DNA of 64,000 nt from UBA7957 sp965222695. Lineage in GTDB: Bacteria > Pseudomonadota > Gammaproteobacteria > Granulosicoccales > Granulosicoccaceae. A program made the translations under genes and the position numbers. Every line of letters begins with the position of its first letter. Positions within the stretch are counted from its first letter, which is position 1. Of the stretch, positions 15,809-25,095 are shown in pieces. The DNA is taken from the NCBI GenBank assembly GCA_965222695.1, contig OZ244967.1, positions 4,340,001 to 4,404,000 on the forward strand. Direction: 5' to 3'. The notes under the pieces were generated by a model that was given only the letters and a program-made list of their open reading frames with translations, had not been told where the DNA came from and did no database searches.

Positions 15809-18412
15809 ATGAAGAATAACTACCAGTTTTTTAAGTATGATTTCAATGTGTATAACCGATTTGTCATACCCTATAGCTTAGCTTTCATTCTTCTTGTATT
15901 TGTTTTTCCGGTGTATGGGCAGTATCACAAAGAACAGGTTATTGACGTTTCCAGTAAGTCTATAATGCAAACTGTCGTTAAGCAAATCTCTGTGCCAAAA
16001 ATAAAGGATCTCTTTGGTCAGGTTGGAAAAGTCTATCAAATAGACGCGCCTGATCAAAGAGTTAAGATGCGCCTTCCAATTGACAAGAAGACGAGCATTT
16101 TTGACCGGGATTCTGTATTTATCACAAAATTTAACTCCCAAACCAAGCAGTTTGTTCCGATCAAAAGCTATGTTAATGTAAGAAACGCGTATGTTGAGGC
16201 TGAATATAGTGGGCCTGGGCTCTACACATTGTATGCGCATAAAATCGGCGGGATTGATTTTAGTAATAGTCAGCTATGTACTAAGGACGTGGATAAGATC
16301 TGTCCTCTCATACTCTGTCCGAACTATCCAGACATCTTTAATGTTAAAGGTAGCTCCTGGCATGAATGGAGCGGGGGAATGCCCAATCCTGACTCATTTG
16401 GAATCAATGGGGCTGGCGGCTCTATTTGTGAAAGTTGTACAGGCAGTATTGGCGAATTAGATCCTACCATTTGCCAGATTCCCGGCATACGTGAAGAAAA
16501 ACCGCAAACAACTCAAGAGTGTATTGATAGCTTTGATGTAGACTTTGGACAGTTGGAGGTCTGCGAAAACATTTGTGCGCATAGGCCCTTCATTAATCCC
16601 TTTAAGGCTGATTTACACAAAAAAGATTCAATTATAGGCACAATCTCACTTATTTCTCCCTCGCCGCCTCTTCAGTCGTATTGCGAAAGCTGTCGAGAAA
16701 TGCGCAACCGGATTAATTTTGACAAATGCCCAACTGTCGGTGCTGGAAAGGACAGTAATTGTGAGATTGATGCCAGAGCGACTATTGCAGATCCTATGTG
16801 TAAAGTAACAGGGTCAGTCCCTGGCTATGACATACATATCGTTGAACCGGGAACGGACACGGATGATGACTACGATGCACTCAAGCGGGCTGCAAAACGT
16901 GCCAGTCATCGAGATGAGTCTGGCAGACCGCTGCACATTGTTTTTAGGAACACAACATACCACATCAAACGTTCAATCACGAAGGATGATCAAGCTAAGG
17001 TCATATTTAAAAATGGACAGACATGTAATAACAATGAAGGTAAAGGCGTAGATTGTAATAACACATGTTACAATCAATCAGGCCAGGACTGTAATAACGA
17101 AACGATTGATGTTGTGTTTGATCAGGCAGACAACGTAAAAATTCATGGTTGTGGCGCAACGATTGATGTTGAAGCAACGGATTTTCGTGATGAAGTGACG
17201 TTTGTCAATGTGCAACACAGTTGCAAAGTGAATGATTATGATTGTCATTGCTTGCCAAATTACCAAAAGCCAATTACAAGTCTCATATTTGATTTAAACG
17301 AACGAACCGTGCAGCCGTTTGTCGTTAAAAACAGTTCAAACTTTTCCATAAGAGATCTTACACTAGATGGAAACGCTAATGAGTTTGGGAGGATTATTAG
17401 TGGTTGTGTAGATAATGAACCAATACAAGAGCTAGTGGATATGTGCGCAGCGAGTCTCTGTGCTGAGTTGGATAGTGAAGACAAGAAACAAGAGTGTAGG
17501 AGTGTGTGCAAAGACAATATGTGTTTGGCAAGATTTAGAGCCAATGCAAGCAATGGTATTGTTACGTACGGTGTTCAGGATTTCAATCTGACGAATATGG
17601 CTGTTCATCACTTTGCATCTGACGGGCTATCGATTGGCAACGGACTAAAGTTAATTGAGAAAGAGCGAGAAGATAGGGACTTGGAAGATATAAATGTTGA
17701 AGATGTACGAGCATCTGATGAATCAGTTTCACTATACAAAGTGTCAAGTTGTAGTAATGGTCGCCAAGGTCTCACCATTGGTAATGTAAACGATTTACGG
17801 ATTGATCGATCATTTTTTGCTCACACAGGAAATACCAGAGAAGAGCCTTATGCAACTACACCGCACACTGGTTATCCAGGGCATGGGCCACATTCTGGTA
17901 TCGACATTGAGCATCAATTGCCTGTTTATGGGGAAATAAATAATAAAAAATATACAGCAGTTGTTTCTCCTGAAACAGATGCGTTTGACATTAGAAATAC
18001 AACGTTTGAAGCGAATTTGGGAATACAATTTGTCAATGGTGATAGCCAAGGGTGGTTTGGTTCAATGAAACTGAAGAATGTGTTGTTTGATGTTAAAGAC
18101 AATGTTGGGTTAAATCCAATATTTGCTGCAAGTGCTCGTAAGTTGTGTATGGATGACATCGTATTTAACGTTTCACCAGCAGCCAATCGTAGTGAATCGA
18201 AGGAGCCAGCACTTAATTTTTCTGACTGTCGACCTATTTCCGGAGCTACTGCTGTTTCATCATCGTACTGTGTTTCTTATAGCTCAAATGACAATGCGGA
18301 TCTCAAGGACAATTGGTTCTTGACGTCAAAGATCGCATATAGAGGGGCTGAGAATGTCAGATGTATGGGACAAAGGTGCAGTAACGTTGAAGATGAATTT
18401 GAATGTAGGTGA
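15809..18412 (+). CDS. Cys-rich secreted right-handed beta-helix protein
   Basis: The start is placed at the ATG at 15809 with AGGAG nine bases upstream (867 residues); a TTG at 15800 is the alternative. An unusually long n-region precedes the hydrophobic signal core (about residues 21-39). The N-terminal domain contains many Cys in CxxC-like spacing ('CPLILCPNYP', 'CESCTGSIG', 'CESCREM'). From about residue 330, 'DDDYDALKRAAKRA' begins a pectate-lyase-like beta-helix with short repeated strands ('VKIHGCGATIDVEA', 'FSIRDLTLDGN', 'FNLTNMAVHHF'). Such folds bind or cleave polysaccharides, or act as tail-spike or adhesion modules; no catalytic triad is evident. It appears as a single transcription unit. 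Confidence 0.6.
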   Translation: MKNNYQFFKYDFNVYNRFVIPYSLAFILLVFVFPVYGQYHKEQVIDVSSKSIMQTVVKQISVPKIKDLFGQVGKVYQIDAPDQRVKMRLPIDKKTSIFDRDSVFITKFNSQTKQFVPIKSYVNVRNAYVEAEYSGPGLYTLYAHKIGGIDFSNSQLCTKDVDKICPLILCPNYPDIFNVKGSSWHEWSGGMPNPDSFGINGAGGSICESCTGSIGELDPTICQIPGIREEKPQTTQECIDSFDVDFGQLEVCENICAHRPFINPFKADLHKKDSIIGTISLISPSPPLQSYCESCREMRNRINFDKCPTVGAGKDSNCEIDARATIADPMCKVTGSVPGYDIHIVEPGTDTDDDYDALKRAAKRASHRDESGRPLHIVFRNTTYHIKRSITKDDQAKVIFKNGQTCNNNEGKGVDCNNTCYNQSGQDCNNETIDVVFDQADNVKIHGCGATIDVEATDFRDEVTFVNVQHSCKVNDYDCHCLPNYQKPITSLIFDLNERTVQPFVVKNSSNFSIRDLTLDGNANEFGRIISGCVDNEPIQELVDMCAASLCAELDSEDKKQECRSVCKDNMCLARFRANASNGIVTYGVQDFNLTNMAVHHFASDGLSIGNGLKLIEKEREDRDLEDINVEDVRASDESVSLYKVSSCSNGRQGLTIGNVNDLRIDRSFFAHTGNTREEPYATTPHTGYPGHGPHSGIDIEHQLPVYGEINNKKYTAVVSPETDAFDIRNTTFEANLGIQFVNGDSQGWFGSMKLKNVLFDVKDNVGLNPIFAASARKLCMDDIVFNVSPAANRSESKEPALNFSDCRPISGATAVSSSYCVSYSSNDNADLKDNWFLTSKIAYRGAENVRCMGQRCSNVEDEFECR

Positions 18413-18727
18413 AAATTTGTTCCACAGGTTTGATGTTTTTTTAGGTGCAAGATTTTGCAGAAACTTTCTGTCTATGGAGTATTCGATCCGGGTGTTGGGC
18501 AACTTTTTGTTTGCAGAAATCTGATCTTTTTACATTTTTTTGAATCATCACGTTCTTTTAACATGTCTTTACCATTCTGGCGCTTCGACGCCGATTAATA
18601 AATTCGAGGATGAGTCCATCCCATTGGGTACGACAGAAGGTGTCCATATACGATTAAATACACCGGATTTCGAGATTTTTGAAATCTTTAAACGCTTGAG
18701 AGCAGAGAGAAAAGAGGTGCTCTGCTC
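18413..18727. other. Intergenic stretch between convergent genes
   Basis: There are 315 bp between the beta-helix gene (plus) and the unknown 416-residue gene (minus). I see no supported gene. The stretch is AT-rich with a few T runs that could serve as a weak terminator for the upstream gene. Confidence 0.6.
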
Positions 18728-18729
18728 TT
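18698..18729 (-). terminator. Hairpin at the 3' end of the dual-ATPase operon
   Basis: A 10-bp stem (GAGAGCAGAG pairing with CTCTGCTCTT, one wobble) with a 12-nt loop overlaps the stop codon of the 416-residue gene. The minus strand beyond it lacks an immediate T run, so termination efficiency is uncertain. Confidence 0.35.
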
Positions 18730-19978
18730 AAAATCTTGATTCACCCCTTGGTACGAACTCCAACAAAAAGCTACTACCGATGATGAGTTCTCGAGTTTCA
18801 GATTTTTGATTGAATACATCTTGAGCGTAGTGGCGAAAAATATAGGCCTCGATGAAATCTCTGCAATGCTGCTTGATCTTGTCATAACAATCAAATCCGG
18901 CACAAACAGAAATAAAGTCCGGTGTAAAGCCAAATAAAAATCCAGGGAGTGGATCGTCAACAATATTCTTCTTTCTCAGATCAAATCGCGGAATCTCAAA
19001 CTTTAGCTGTGGCGTGTAGATTTCTCCATGCCGAACATTTTCAACGGAGTATTTGGTACGTGTAGGTGCAGCTTCGCCCTGATAGGCGGGGAAAAAAGAT
19101 TTTGCTATTTCGTCCAGTAAGAATTTAAATTTTTCAAAAGAGTTATTTACGGCTCCGCTATACTCTGTTCTTGGAAAAGGGTTCTGAAGCGCGTCTTCAT
19201 GTGGTTTAGGATAAAATTCTAACACCTTTCGCATGGTGCGTTGGTTTTCCGTTTCAGTCTGTACATTGCGAGGTACCGTTACAACTGACTGATCACGACC
19301 GGTTACCAAGTAAATATCTGAAAACGGATGCTCTAAGAATGAAAGGGACCATGCAATTTTTTCTTTCGCTCTGTCATGAGAATCACGTATATCGTCAAAA
19401 AGCGGATGTACCACTTCTCCTACAACGAGATCCGTTTCCACATCTTTTCGGTTATAGCCCTTGGCAATTTTTTTTATTACAGCAAGCGCAATTCGCGGAA
19501 GTAAAGGGTAAAGTCCTGTATCCCTTTTTCCTAAAAAATCTGGTTGCGAAGTTTGCTCATCCAATCGTTGCTTCAAATTTGCGTCTAATGCTTCACCTGT
19601 TAATCTCTGGCGTCTTGCTTGTTCAGTCATTCGATCAAGCTTTACTTCGCGCCGAGTGTTTTCAGTTAAGGTGAGTTGGATGTGCTTGACCGGCTTCCTA
19701 TCAGATTTATTTTCAAACAGTCGAGCATCATAGTCTTCATTGCCGCTGTCCCATTCGATAAGAACTCTGTGCCCATTATACGTTTCGTGAAGATATTGAG
19801 ACAGTAACATTATTTCATCACGAAAATCTTTTAGTTGGCTTTTGCGCCCATAGTAGTCTGCAATTAGCTCAGTATCGTTATCAACTTTTTTATGCACATC
19901 CACTACTGCATTGTTAAATTCTTGAAGTGATAGTCGTTTAGTCAGGGGTGCAAGTATGCTATGGGTCGAATTATTCAT
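18728..19978 (-). CDS. Unknown protein coupled to the VirD4-like ATPase
   Basis: This 416-residue soluble, charged protein has no signal peptide, transmembrane segment or motif that I recognise. It has a helical N-terminal half (about residues 20-160, including a 'QARRQRLTGEALD' segment) and a mixed C-terminal half with Phe- and Pro-rich stretches. Its ATG overlaps the stop of the upstream ATPase gene by 4 nt, indicating translational coupling and probably a shared complex. Given its partner, it could be an adaptor, relaxase-like factor or nuclease, but nothing in the sequence proves this. Confidence 0.55.
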   Translation of the reverse strand: MNNSTHSILAPLTKRLSLQEFNNAVVDVHKKVDNDTELIADYYGRKSQLKDFRDEIMLLSQYLHETYNGHRVLIEWDSGNEDYDARLFENKSDRKPVKHIQLTLTENTRREVKLDRMTEQARRQRLTGEALDANLKQRLDEQTSQPDFLGKRDTGLYPLLPRIALAVIKKIAKGYNRKDVETDLVVGEVVHPLFDDIRDSHDRAKEKIAWSLSFLEHPFSDIYLVTGRDQSVVTVPRNVQTETENQRTMRKVLEFYPKPHEDALQNPFPRTEYSGAVNNSFEKFKFLLDEIAKSFFPAYQGEAAPTRTKYSVENVRHGEIYTPQLKFEIPRFDLRKKNIVDDPLPGFLFGFTPDFISVCAGFDCYDKIKQHCRDFIEAYIFRHYAQDVFNQKSETRELIIGSSFLLEFVPRGESRF

Positions 19979-21186
19979 TCGTGTAATATATGGTTTATTC
20001 CAATTTTATCAAGAGACCGCGAATGAACTTGCACTGTACTCCCACTAAACCCCCTGCTCGGCAACCCATCAATCATCTGTCGCATATAGAAGGAGTAGTT
20101 GGGAAGATTTAAAAGATCATCGCTTGTAAACTTGCCATTTAACTCCTCAGCAATGACACGTGCATCCTTGGCACCAACACGAAATGAAATAAGAGAACCA
20201 GTATTGCCCATAACGGCTTCACGAATATTTTGGTCAAGTTGATAAAGATATTGGTTTGCAAGGGTAAAGCTCACACTGTATTTCCGCATTTCACTGAGCA
20301 TGCTTGCAGTGCTCAGAGTTGCAAAGTTATGAAACTCATCAGCATAGATATGGAATGGTCTTCTCTTGTTTTCTGGCGTGTCATTTCTTGTATAGGCAGC
20401 TAGTCCCAGAGATGTAAGAAGAAGTCCACCTAAAAGATTGGCGGCATCTTCACCAATTTGTCCCTTGGCGAGATTCACAAGCAGGATCTTTCCGTCGTCC
20501 ATCACGGAGCGTAACCGGATTTTCTTTGTGTTTGTAATTAAAATTCGCGCAAGCGTTGGATTGGATAAAAACCCGCCTAATTTGTTTTGAATGGGAATCA
20601 CAGCTTCAATCTTTACGCGGTAGGAATATTTATCAAATTCCTTTTCCCAGAAGTTTCGTACATGCTCATTCTTTACATTACTCAGTGCTTTAGCTCTGAA
20701 GGTTTTGTCAGTAAACAGCGTGAGAACATCGGCTATGGTTGCTTGAGGCTGCTCCAGAAGCGTGAGAAGGACATTTCTCAACAGATGCTCCATCCGGACT
20801 CCCCAAGAACGACCATCCCATTGTTTTTTGAGAATTTCCATAACGCCGCTGGCAAGCAGTGGTCGCCGCTCGAGGCTTACATATGCCAATGGGTTGTATC
20901 CCCATTCTAAATCAGGATCCGGCACATTGAGGTAGACAAGGCGATCCATGTCTTTTTCTGAAAGTGATTCGACTACTTCCTCTACCATATCTCCATGTGG
21001 ATCAAGCAGAGCACAACCTCTCCCAGACTGAATATCTTCACGAATCATGGTTTTAAGCAGCGTCGACTTTCCCGTTCCTGTTTTTCCAATGATATACATG
21101 TGATGAAGGCGGTCGTCCTGTGAAATCCCAAAAAAACGTGTGTCACGCCGGAAATTAATGCGTCCAATTGTTGTTAGGTCTTCCAT
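19975..21186 (-). CDS. HerA/VirD4-type DNA-translocase ATPase (short form)
   Basis: This 403-residue ATPase has Walker A GKTGTGKST (residues 34-42), followed by DPHGDMVEEV, a hallmark of the TraD/VirD4/HerA group. The Walker B is YADEFHNF near residue 285, and a sensor-type ANQYLYQL follows. No N-terminal membrane domain is present, so it would be a cytosolic hexamer motor rather than a classical membrane coupling protein. Its closest visible relative is the ATPase domain of the larger protein encoded at 21828-24800 on the opposite strand, pointing to an ancient duplication. It is coupled to the unknown downstream gene (ATGA overlap) and shares a divergent promoter region with the other half of the module. 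Confidence 0.75.
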   Translation of the reverse strand: MEDLTTIGRINFRRDTRFFGISQDDRLHHMYIIGKTGTGKSTLLKTMIREDIQSGRGCALLDPHGDMVEEVVESLSEKDMDRLVYLNVPDPDLEWGYNPLAYVSLERRPLLASGVMEILKKQWDGRSWGVRMEHLLRNVLLTLLEQPQATIADVLTLFTDKTFRAKALSNVKNEHVRNFWEKEFDKYSYRVKIEAVIPIQNKLGGFLSNPTLARILITNTKKIRLRSVMDDGKILLVNLAKGQIGEDAANLLGGLLLTSLGLAAYTRNDTPENKRRPFHIYADEFHNFATLSTASMLSEMRKYSVSFTLANQYLYQLDQNIREAVMGNTGSLISFRVGAKDARVIAEELNGKFTSDDLLNLPNYSFYMRQMIDGLPSRGFSGSTVQVHSRSLDKIGINHILHE

Positions 21187-21233
21187 AACTCAAACGTACA
21201 CAAAAGAAGAAAACCCGCATAGCATGGAGAATG

Positions 21234-21263
21234 TTGAACATGCGTACGATTTAGTGGTATGTT
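21234..21263 (+). promoter_or_regulatory. Candidate sigma-70 promoter for the 21309-24800 pair
   Basis: TTGAAC (21234-21239) is followed after 18 bp by TATGTT (21258-21263), a fair -35/-10 pair, about 45 bp upstream of the start at 21309. The divergent 122-bp gap must also serve the minus-strand ATPase gene. The call rests on motif resemblance only. Confidence 0.35.
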
Positions 21264-21308
21264 TTAGTCAGAAAAATGGCATTAACCACAGGAAGGAGAA
21301 AAAAGACT

Positions 21309-21815
21309 ATGGCAAAACCACTCACGATCTTTTCACACTGGAATACCATGGTCGAAGGACTGGACATTTCCACAAAGGATTTCTACGGTGCCCTGGAAGA
21401 TGCCATTAAGGCAAAGAAAGTGCCCGATACAAAACACATGTCCGTATCGTGGAATGAGGGTGGCGTACTCAGTGCAAAAAGGCAGTATCTAAGGGTGCGG
21501 CGTAAGGAACATGCCTTTGACATTTGTTGCGCACCTTTTGGCAATGGCACGTTTTTCTCTTGGTGGCTTGGTGCACTACCTTCGGGATTTATCGCGTTTC
21601 TCTACGCGTTGCCGCTTCTGAGTTGGCTTGCATATTTTTTTGAAAAATTCTTCAAACCCGATACGTATTACAAGATTGACTCAATGATGATGTTTCAGTC
21701 TCTTATACATGCAGCAGTTCTAGAACTCATAGACGAACATACCAAGACAAAAGGTTTGCGTGTACTATCAGAGGGGGAGCGCAAGCCTCAGATGAAGGAC
21801 ATTTTTGAACGCTAA
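21309..21815 (+). CDS. Small membrane protein of the dual-ATPase module
   Basis: This is a 168-residue protein starting at the ATG at 21309, which has an excellent GGAAGGAG upstream; an earlier ATG at 21276 is poorer. Residues about 1-75 are soluble and contain a Trp-rich start and basic patches. Residues about 77-103 form a hydrophobic segment (WWLGALPSGFIAFLYALPLL) long enough to span the membrane. The C-terminal helix is charged and cytosolic-looking. It is 12 bp upstream of the large ATPase gene, so it is co-transcribed and may be the membrane anchor that the soluble ATPases lack. No family name is assigned. Confidence 0.6.
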   Translation: MAKPLTIFSHWNTMVEGLDISTKDFYGALEDAIKAKKVPDTKHMSVSWNEGGVLSAKRQYLRVRRKEHAFDICCAPFGNGTFFSWWLGALPSGFIAFLYALPLLSWLAYFFEKFFKPDTYYKIDSMMMFQSLIHAAVLELIDEHTKTKGLRVLSEGERKPQMKDIFER

Positions 21816-21827
21816 GCCTGATCAGGG

Positions 21828-24800
21828 ATGTCAGTGAGTGACAAAACCTACACACCACCGTCAGTTGCCCTTACAGAGAATTTCTATAACTGGGAACGAC
21901 GTGGACGTGGCTGGGCAATCTACACAGAACCTGTAGAACTTGAACCAGCATTCGTTCCCTTTCCTGGACATATCCTTCCATCTACATCGTCTGCCGGTCG
22001 AGATGACGGACGAGAGCACACACTACTGAGTCGTCTGTCTGAAAGGGTTCGCACGTTTATTGTCGGAGAGGAAGAGGTATCTGCAGATAATGAGGAGGAG
22101 AGTGATAACTCCGAAGAAATCCCGCAACCAATCTTTAAGAATCCAGGAGAAGCTCTCAAAGAATTTCATATCGTCTTACCGCATGATTCTTCACTGACAC
22201 CTGAGCTCATGCGAACACTGCTTTCCAATCTCAATTACACAAAGTACCCACTGAGTTTTGAAGTGATTGGCACCCTGGATGAGATAGTTATACAACTCTG
22301 TGCTTATGAGAGTGATGCGCAGGCATTGCGTGATCAGATTCCAGCATATATTCCAGAGATTGAACTTGTAGATCGGAGTGGCTACCTTGATGCTCGCTGG
22401 AATGGGTACGCACCCATGGCATGTGTGGACTTTGGACTCGAACATGAATGCATGCTTCCTCTGCAAATAGTGTCGACGTATAGGGTGGATCCACTTATTG
22501 GCATTACTGCGGCAATGAGCAATCTTTTAAAAGGTGAGCTTGGTATCCTGCAAGTGCTGTTTCAACCGGTACGGCATAATTGGGGACAGGAGTTTTTAGA
22601 TGCCGTGACTGATTGGGATGGCAGTGCGTTCTTTCAAGATGCACCGCAGATGCTTCCTCTTACGAAAGACAAGATCAGTTCTCCGCTCTATGCAACTGCG
22701 GTGCGCGTAGCAGCATTCGGTGATAATCCATGGAACATCGTGAAAAACCTCAGTGCAACGCTTTCACAGTTTTCAGCACCTCCAAGCAATTCTCTTATGC
22801 CACTGGAAAATGATGACTTCAGTGACGCAGATTATGAGAGGCGTATTGTCAATCGTCAGTCCTATCGCCCTGGCATGATCTTGAATGCGCAGGAGCTTGT
22901 TTCCTTAGTGCACGCTCCAGATGCCAGTGTCACAACAAATAAAGTCCAGAGGAGAAACAAGAAAACCAAAGCAGCCCCGGCACTTACGCAAGGTCATGCA
23001 CTCCACATCGGCACGAATGAGCACAGAAGTGAAACAATGGACGTATCGCTATCGCAAACTCAGCGTATGCGACACATGTATCTGATCGGATCGTCTGGAA
23101 CAGGAAAATCAACAATGTTTCTCAATATGATCCGGCAAGATATGACCCATGGAAACGGGATTGCAGTTTTTGATCCCCATGGAGATCTCATCGATACAAT
23201 TCTTCAGTATGTCCCCGATGAGCGAATGGCTGACGTTATTGTTTTTGATCCTTCCGACAATGAGTATCCTATTGGTTTTAACATTATTGATGCTCACAGC
23301 GAACTTGAAAAAACACTCCTGGCAAGTGATTTAGTCTCTGTTTTCAAACGTCTCTCAAGTTCATGGGGAGACCAGATGAATTCCGTCCTCGCTAATGGCA
23401 TTAGTGCCATGCTCGAGAGTAGAGAGGGCGGTACATTGCCGATTCTTAGACGTTTCCTCGTTGATCAGCAATTTAGAAAAGAATTTCTCACATCGGTAGA
23501 AGATCCAGAAATTGTCTTTTATTGGGAACGTGAGTTTCCGCTCCTTTCTGGCAAGCCCCAAGGACCAGTACTTACACGACTGGATACGTTTCTCAGGCCC
23601 AAACCCATTCGCAACATGGTGGCGCAAAAAGAAAACAAAATTGATTTTTCACATTTTATGCAGGACAGAAAAATCTTTCTGGCCAAACTGGCTCAAGGCG
23701 CTATTGGAGCTGAAAACTCTTATCTCTTAGGTGCTTTTCTTGTAACAAAGCTCAATCAAATTGCGTTTTCCCGTCAAGATCTTTCACAATCTGAACGAAA
23801 TGATTTCTACCTCTACGTAGATGAGTTTCATAACTTTTTGACCCCTAGCATGGAATCCATTCTTTCCGGTGCACGGAAATACAATGTGGGACTGATACTG
23901 GCTCATCAAGAATTGAGACAACTTGAGAGTCGGGATCAAGATGTTGCTGCAAGCGTTATTTCTAATCCTTACACACGTGTGTGCTTTCGCTTAGGGGACA
24001 ATGATGCCAAGCGTCTTCAAAGCGGGTTCCAGACATTTAATGCACAGGATCTTCAGAGTTTAGGCATTGGAGAAGCGATTGTACGGGTGGAACGTGCTGA
24101 ATATGACTTTAACCTCAAAACACCTCAATTGCCCAAAATTGATGAAAAACATGCTGCAACAAAAAGAAGGCAAATCATTGAGCATTCCAGGAAAACATAT
24201 GGGACGCCGCGGGAGGAAGTTGAGCGTCTTCTCTATGAGGCAATTGGTGGGGAGCAGCCGAAAAAGGAATCCAAACAAAAAACAGCGCACAACCTGGAAA
24301 AGGAAAAACCTCTTTCCTCGCCCGGCAGAGGCGGAAAGAAGCATAAGGCAATACAGGAACGCCTGAAAACTGTTGCAAAGAAACTGGGATTTGGTGCAAA
24401 GCTGGAACATCACATTGGTGACGGAAAGACTATTGACCTTGTGATTACGATGCCTGAAAAAAGCATTGCATGCGAGATATCAATGTCAACGTCGGTGAGG
24501 CATGAGATGGCCAATCTCGTGAAGTGTAGTGAAGCCGGGTTTAATTCCATTCTTCTTGTAAGCGAAGATACGAATTTTACTCTCAATCTTCAAAAAGCGC
24601 TTGGGAAACAAGATCTTAAAGATGTGGATGTGATTATTCGTACGCCGGAAGAAGCTGAAAAATATATTCAGTCTTTGAGTTTTAAGAAGACCAGGGAACT
24701 GGTTGTGAGGGGGCGAAGGGTGAAAACCCAGTGGTGTAAGATCTCAGAGGAGGAGAGGGAGAGAAGGGAGATTGTTGTGGGGAAGGTGGTTGTGGGGTGA
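21828..24800 (+). CDS. Large HerA/VirD4-type ATPase with extra N- and C-terminal domains
   Basis: This 990-residue protein has an N-terminal domain (about residues 1-385) of the kind seen ahead of coupling-protein-like ATPases in non-classical conjugative elements. The motor domain follows: Walker A GSSGTGKST near residue 420, 'VFDPHGDLIDTI', Walker B YVDEFHNF near 663 and 'LAHQELRQLESR'. A low-complexity basic linker (about 780-845) leads to a compact C-terminal domain whose IDLVI...ACEIS pattern (about 868-885) resembles the PD-(D/E)XK core with the last Lys replaced by Ser. The probable role is DNA pumping with a DNA-recognition or degenerate nuclease tail. It forms a unit with the 168-residue membrane protein. 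Confidence 0.72.
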   Translation: MSVSDKTYTPPSVALTENFYNWERRGRGWAIYTEPVELEPAFVPFPGHILPSTSSAGRDDGREHTLLSRLSERVRTFIVGEEEVSADNEEESDNSEEIPQPIFKNPGEALKEFHIVLPHDSSLTPELMRTLLSNLNYTKYPLSFEVIGTLDEIVIQLCAYESDAQALRDQIPAYIPEIELVDRSGYLDARWNGYAPMACVDFGLEHECMLPLQIVSTYRVDPLIGITAAMSNLLKGELGILQVLFQPVRHNWGQEFLDAVTDWDGSAFFQDAPQMLPLTKDKISSPLYATAVRVAAFGDNPWNIVKNLSATLSQFSAPPSNSLMPLENDDFSDADYERRIVNRQSYRPGMILNAQELVSLVHAPDASVTTNKVQRRNKKTKAAPALTQGHALHIGTNEHRSETMDVSLSQTQRMRHMYLIGSSGTGKSTMFLNMIRQDMTHGNGIAVFDPHGDLIDTILQYVPDERMADVIVFDPSDNEYPIGFNIIDAHSELEKTLLASDLVSVFKRLSSSWGDQMNSVLANGISAMLESREGGTLPILRRFLVDQQFRKEFLTSVEDPEIVFYWEREFPLLSGKPQGPVLTRLDTFLRPKPIRNMVAQKENKIDFSHFMQDRKIFLAKLAQGAIGAENSYLLGAFLVTKLNQIAFSRQDLSQSERNDFYLYVDEFHNFLTPSMESILSGARKYNVGLILAHQELRQLESRDQDVAASVISNPYTRVCFRLGDNDAKRLQSGFQTFNAQDLQSLGIGEAIVRVERAEYDFNLKTPQLPKIDEKHAATKRRQIIEHSRKTYGTPREEVERLLYEAIGGEQPKKESKQKTAHNLEKEKPLSSPGRGGKKHKAIQERLKTVAKKLGFGAKLEHHIGDGKTIDLVITMPEKSIACEISMSTSVRHEMANLVKCSEAGFNSILLVSEDTNFTLNLQKALGKQDLKDVDVIIRTPEEAEKYIQSLSFKKTRELVVRGRRVKTQWCKISEEERERREIVVGKVVVG

Positions 24801-25061
24801 TGAGTGACAGTAGTCGGCCAGTTCCAGCCACTTTGTGCCAAGTTACGAATGTCCGGTTTCTAGCGGAAATTGATAGTTAACAATTCCCTAGACATTTGAA
24901 CACTTTACAGATCCTTGCGGGCAGGTCAATCCCAAGAAACCGCATATAAACGGGGTTCGTCTTCTGGCAGAATTGACGAAAAGATGATCAATATTTTAGT
25001 ATTTTGATCACCGCACATCTTCGAGCATTGTTATTAGAGGTACTTAGTTATGGCCTTAGAT
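24801..25061. other. Intergenic region left of the IS
   Basis: There are about 260 bp with no supported gene. The only plus-strand starts give frames of a few codons, including a 5-codon frame at about 25050. I could not recognise here the 5' half of the gene interrupted on the far side of the IS. Confidence 0.5.
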
Positions 25062-25083
25062 CCTTGACGTGGTCAAGGTTTTT
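25062..25083 (+). terminator. Rho-independent terminator at the left IS border
   Basis: A perfect 7-bp stem CCTTGAC/GTCAAGG with a GTG loop (25062-25078) is followed directly by five Ts. It would end plus-strand transcription from the large ATPase gene. It touches the left end of the IS3 element. Confidence 0.6.
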
Positions 25084-25095
25084 GATACACCCCAG

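Noticed and set aside
12400..18500. Short repeated motif GATCCGGGT at about 12410 and 18485 as flanking direct repeats of the secreted-protein block
   Set aside because: Only about nine bases match and the flanks differ; too short to support a mobile unit.
18540..18731. 63-codon open frame between convergent genes
   Set aside because: It starts at a TTG, has no ribosome-binding site, no recognisable product, and its end is inside the hairpin and stop of the minus-strand gene.
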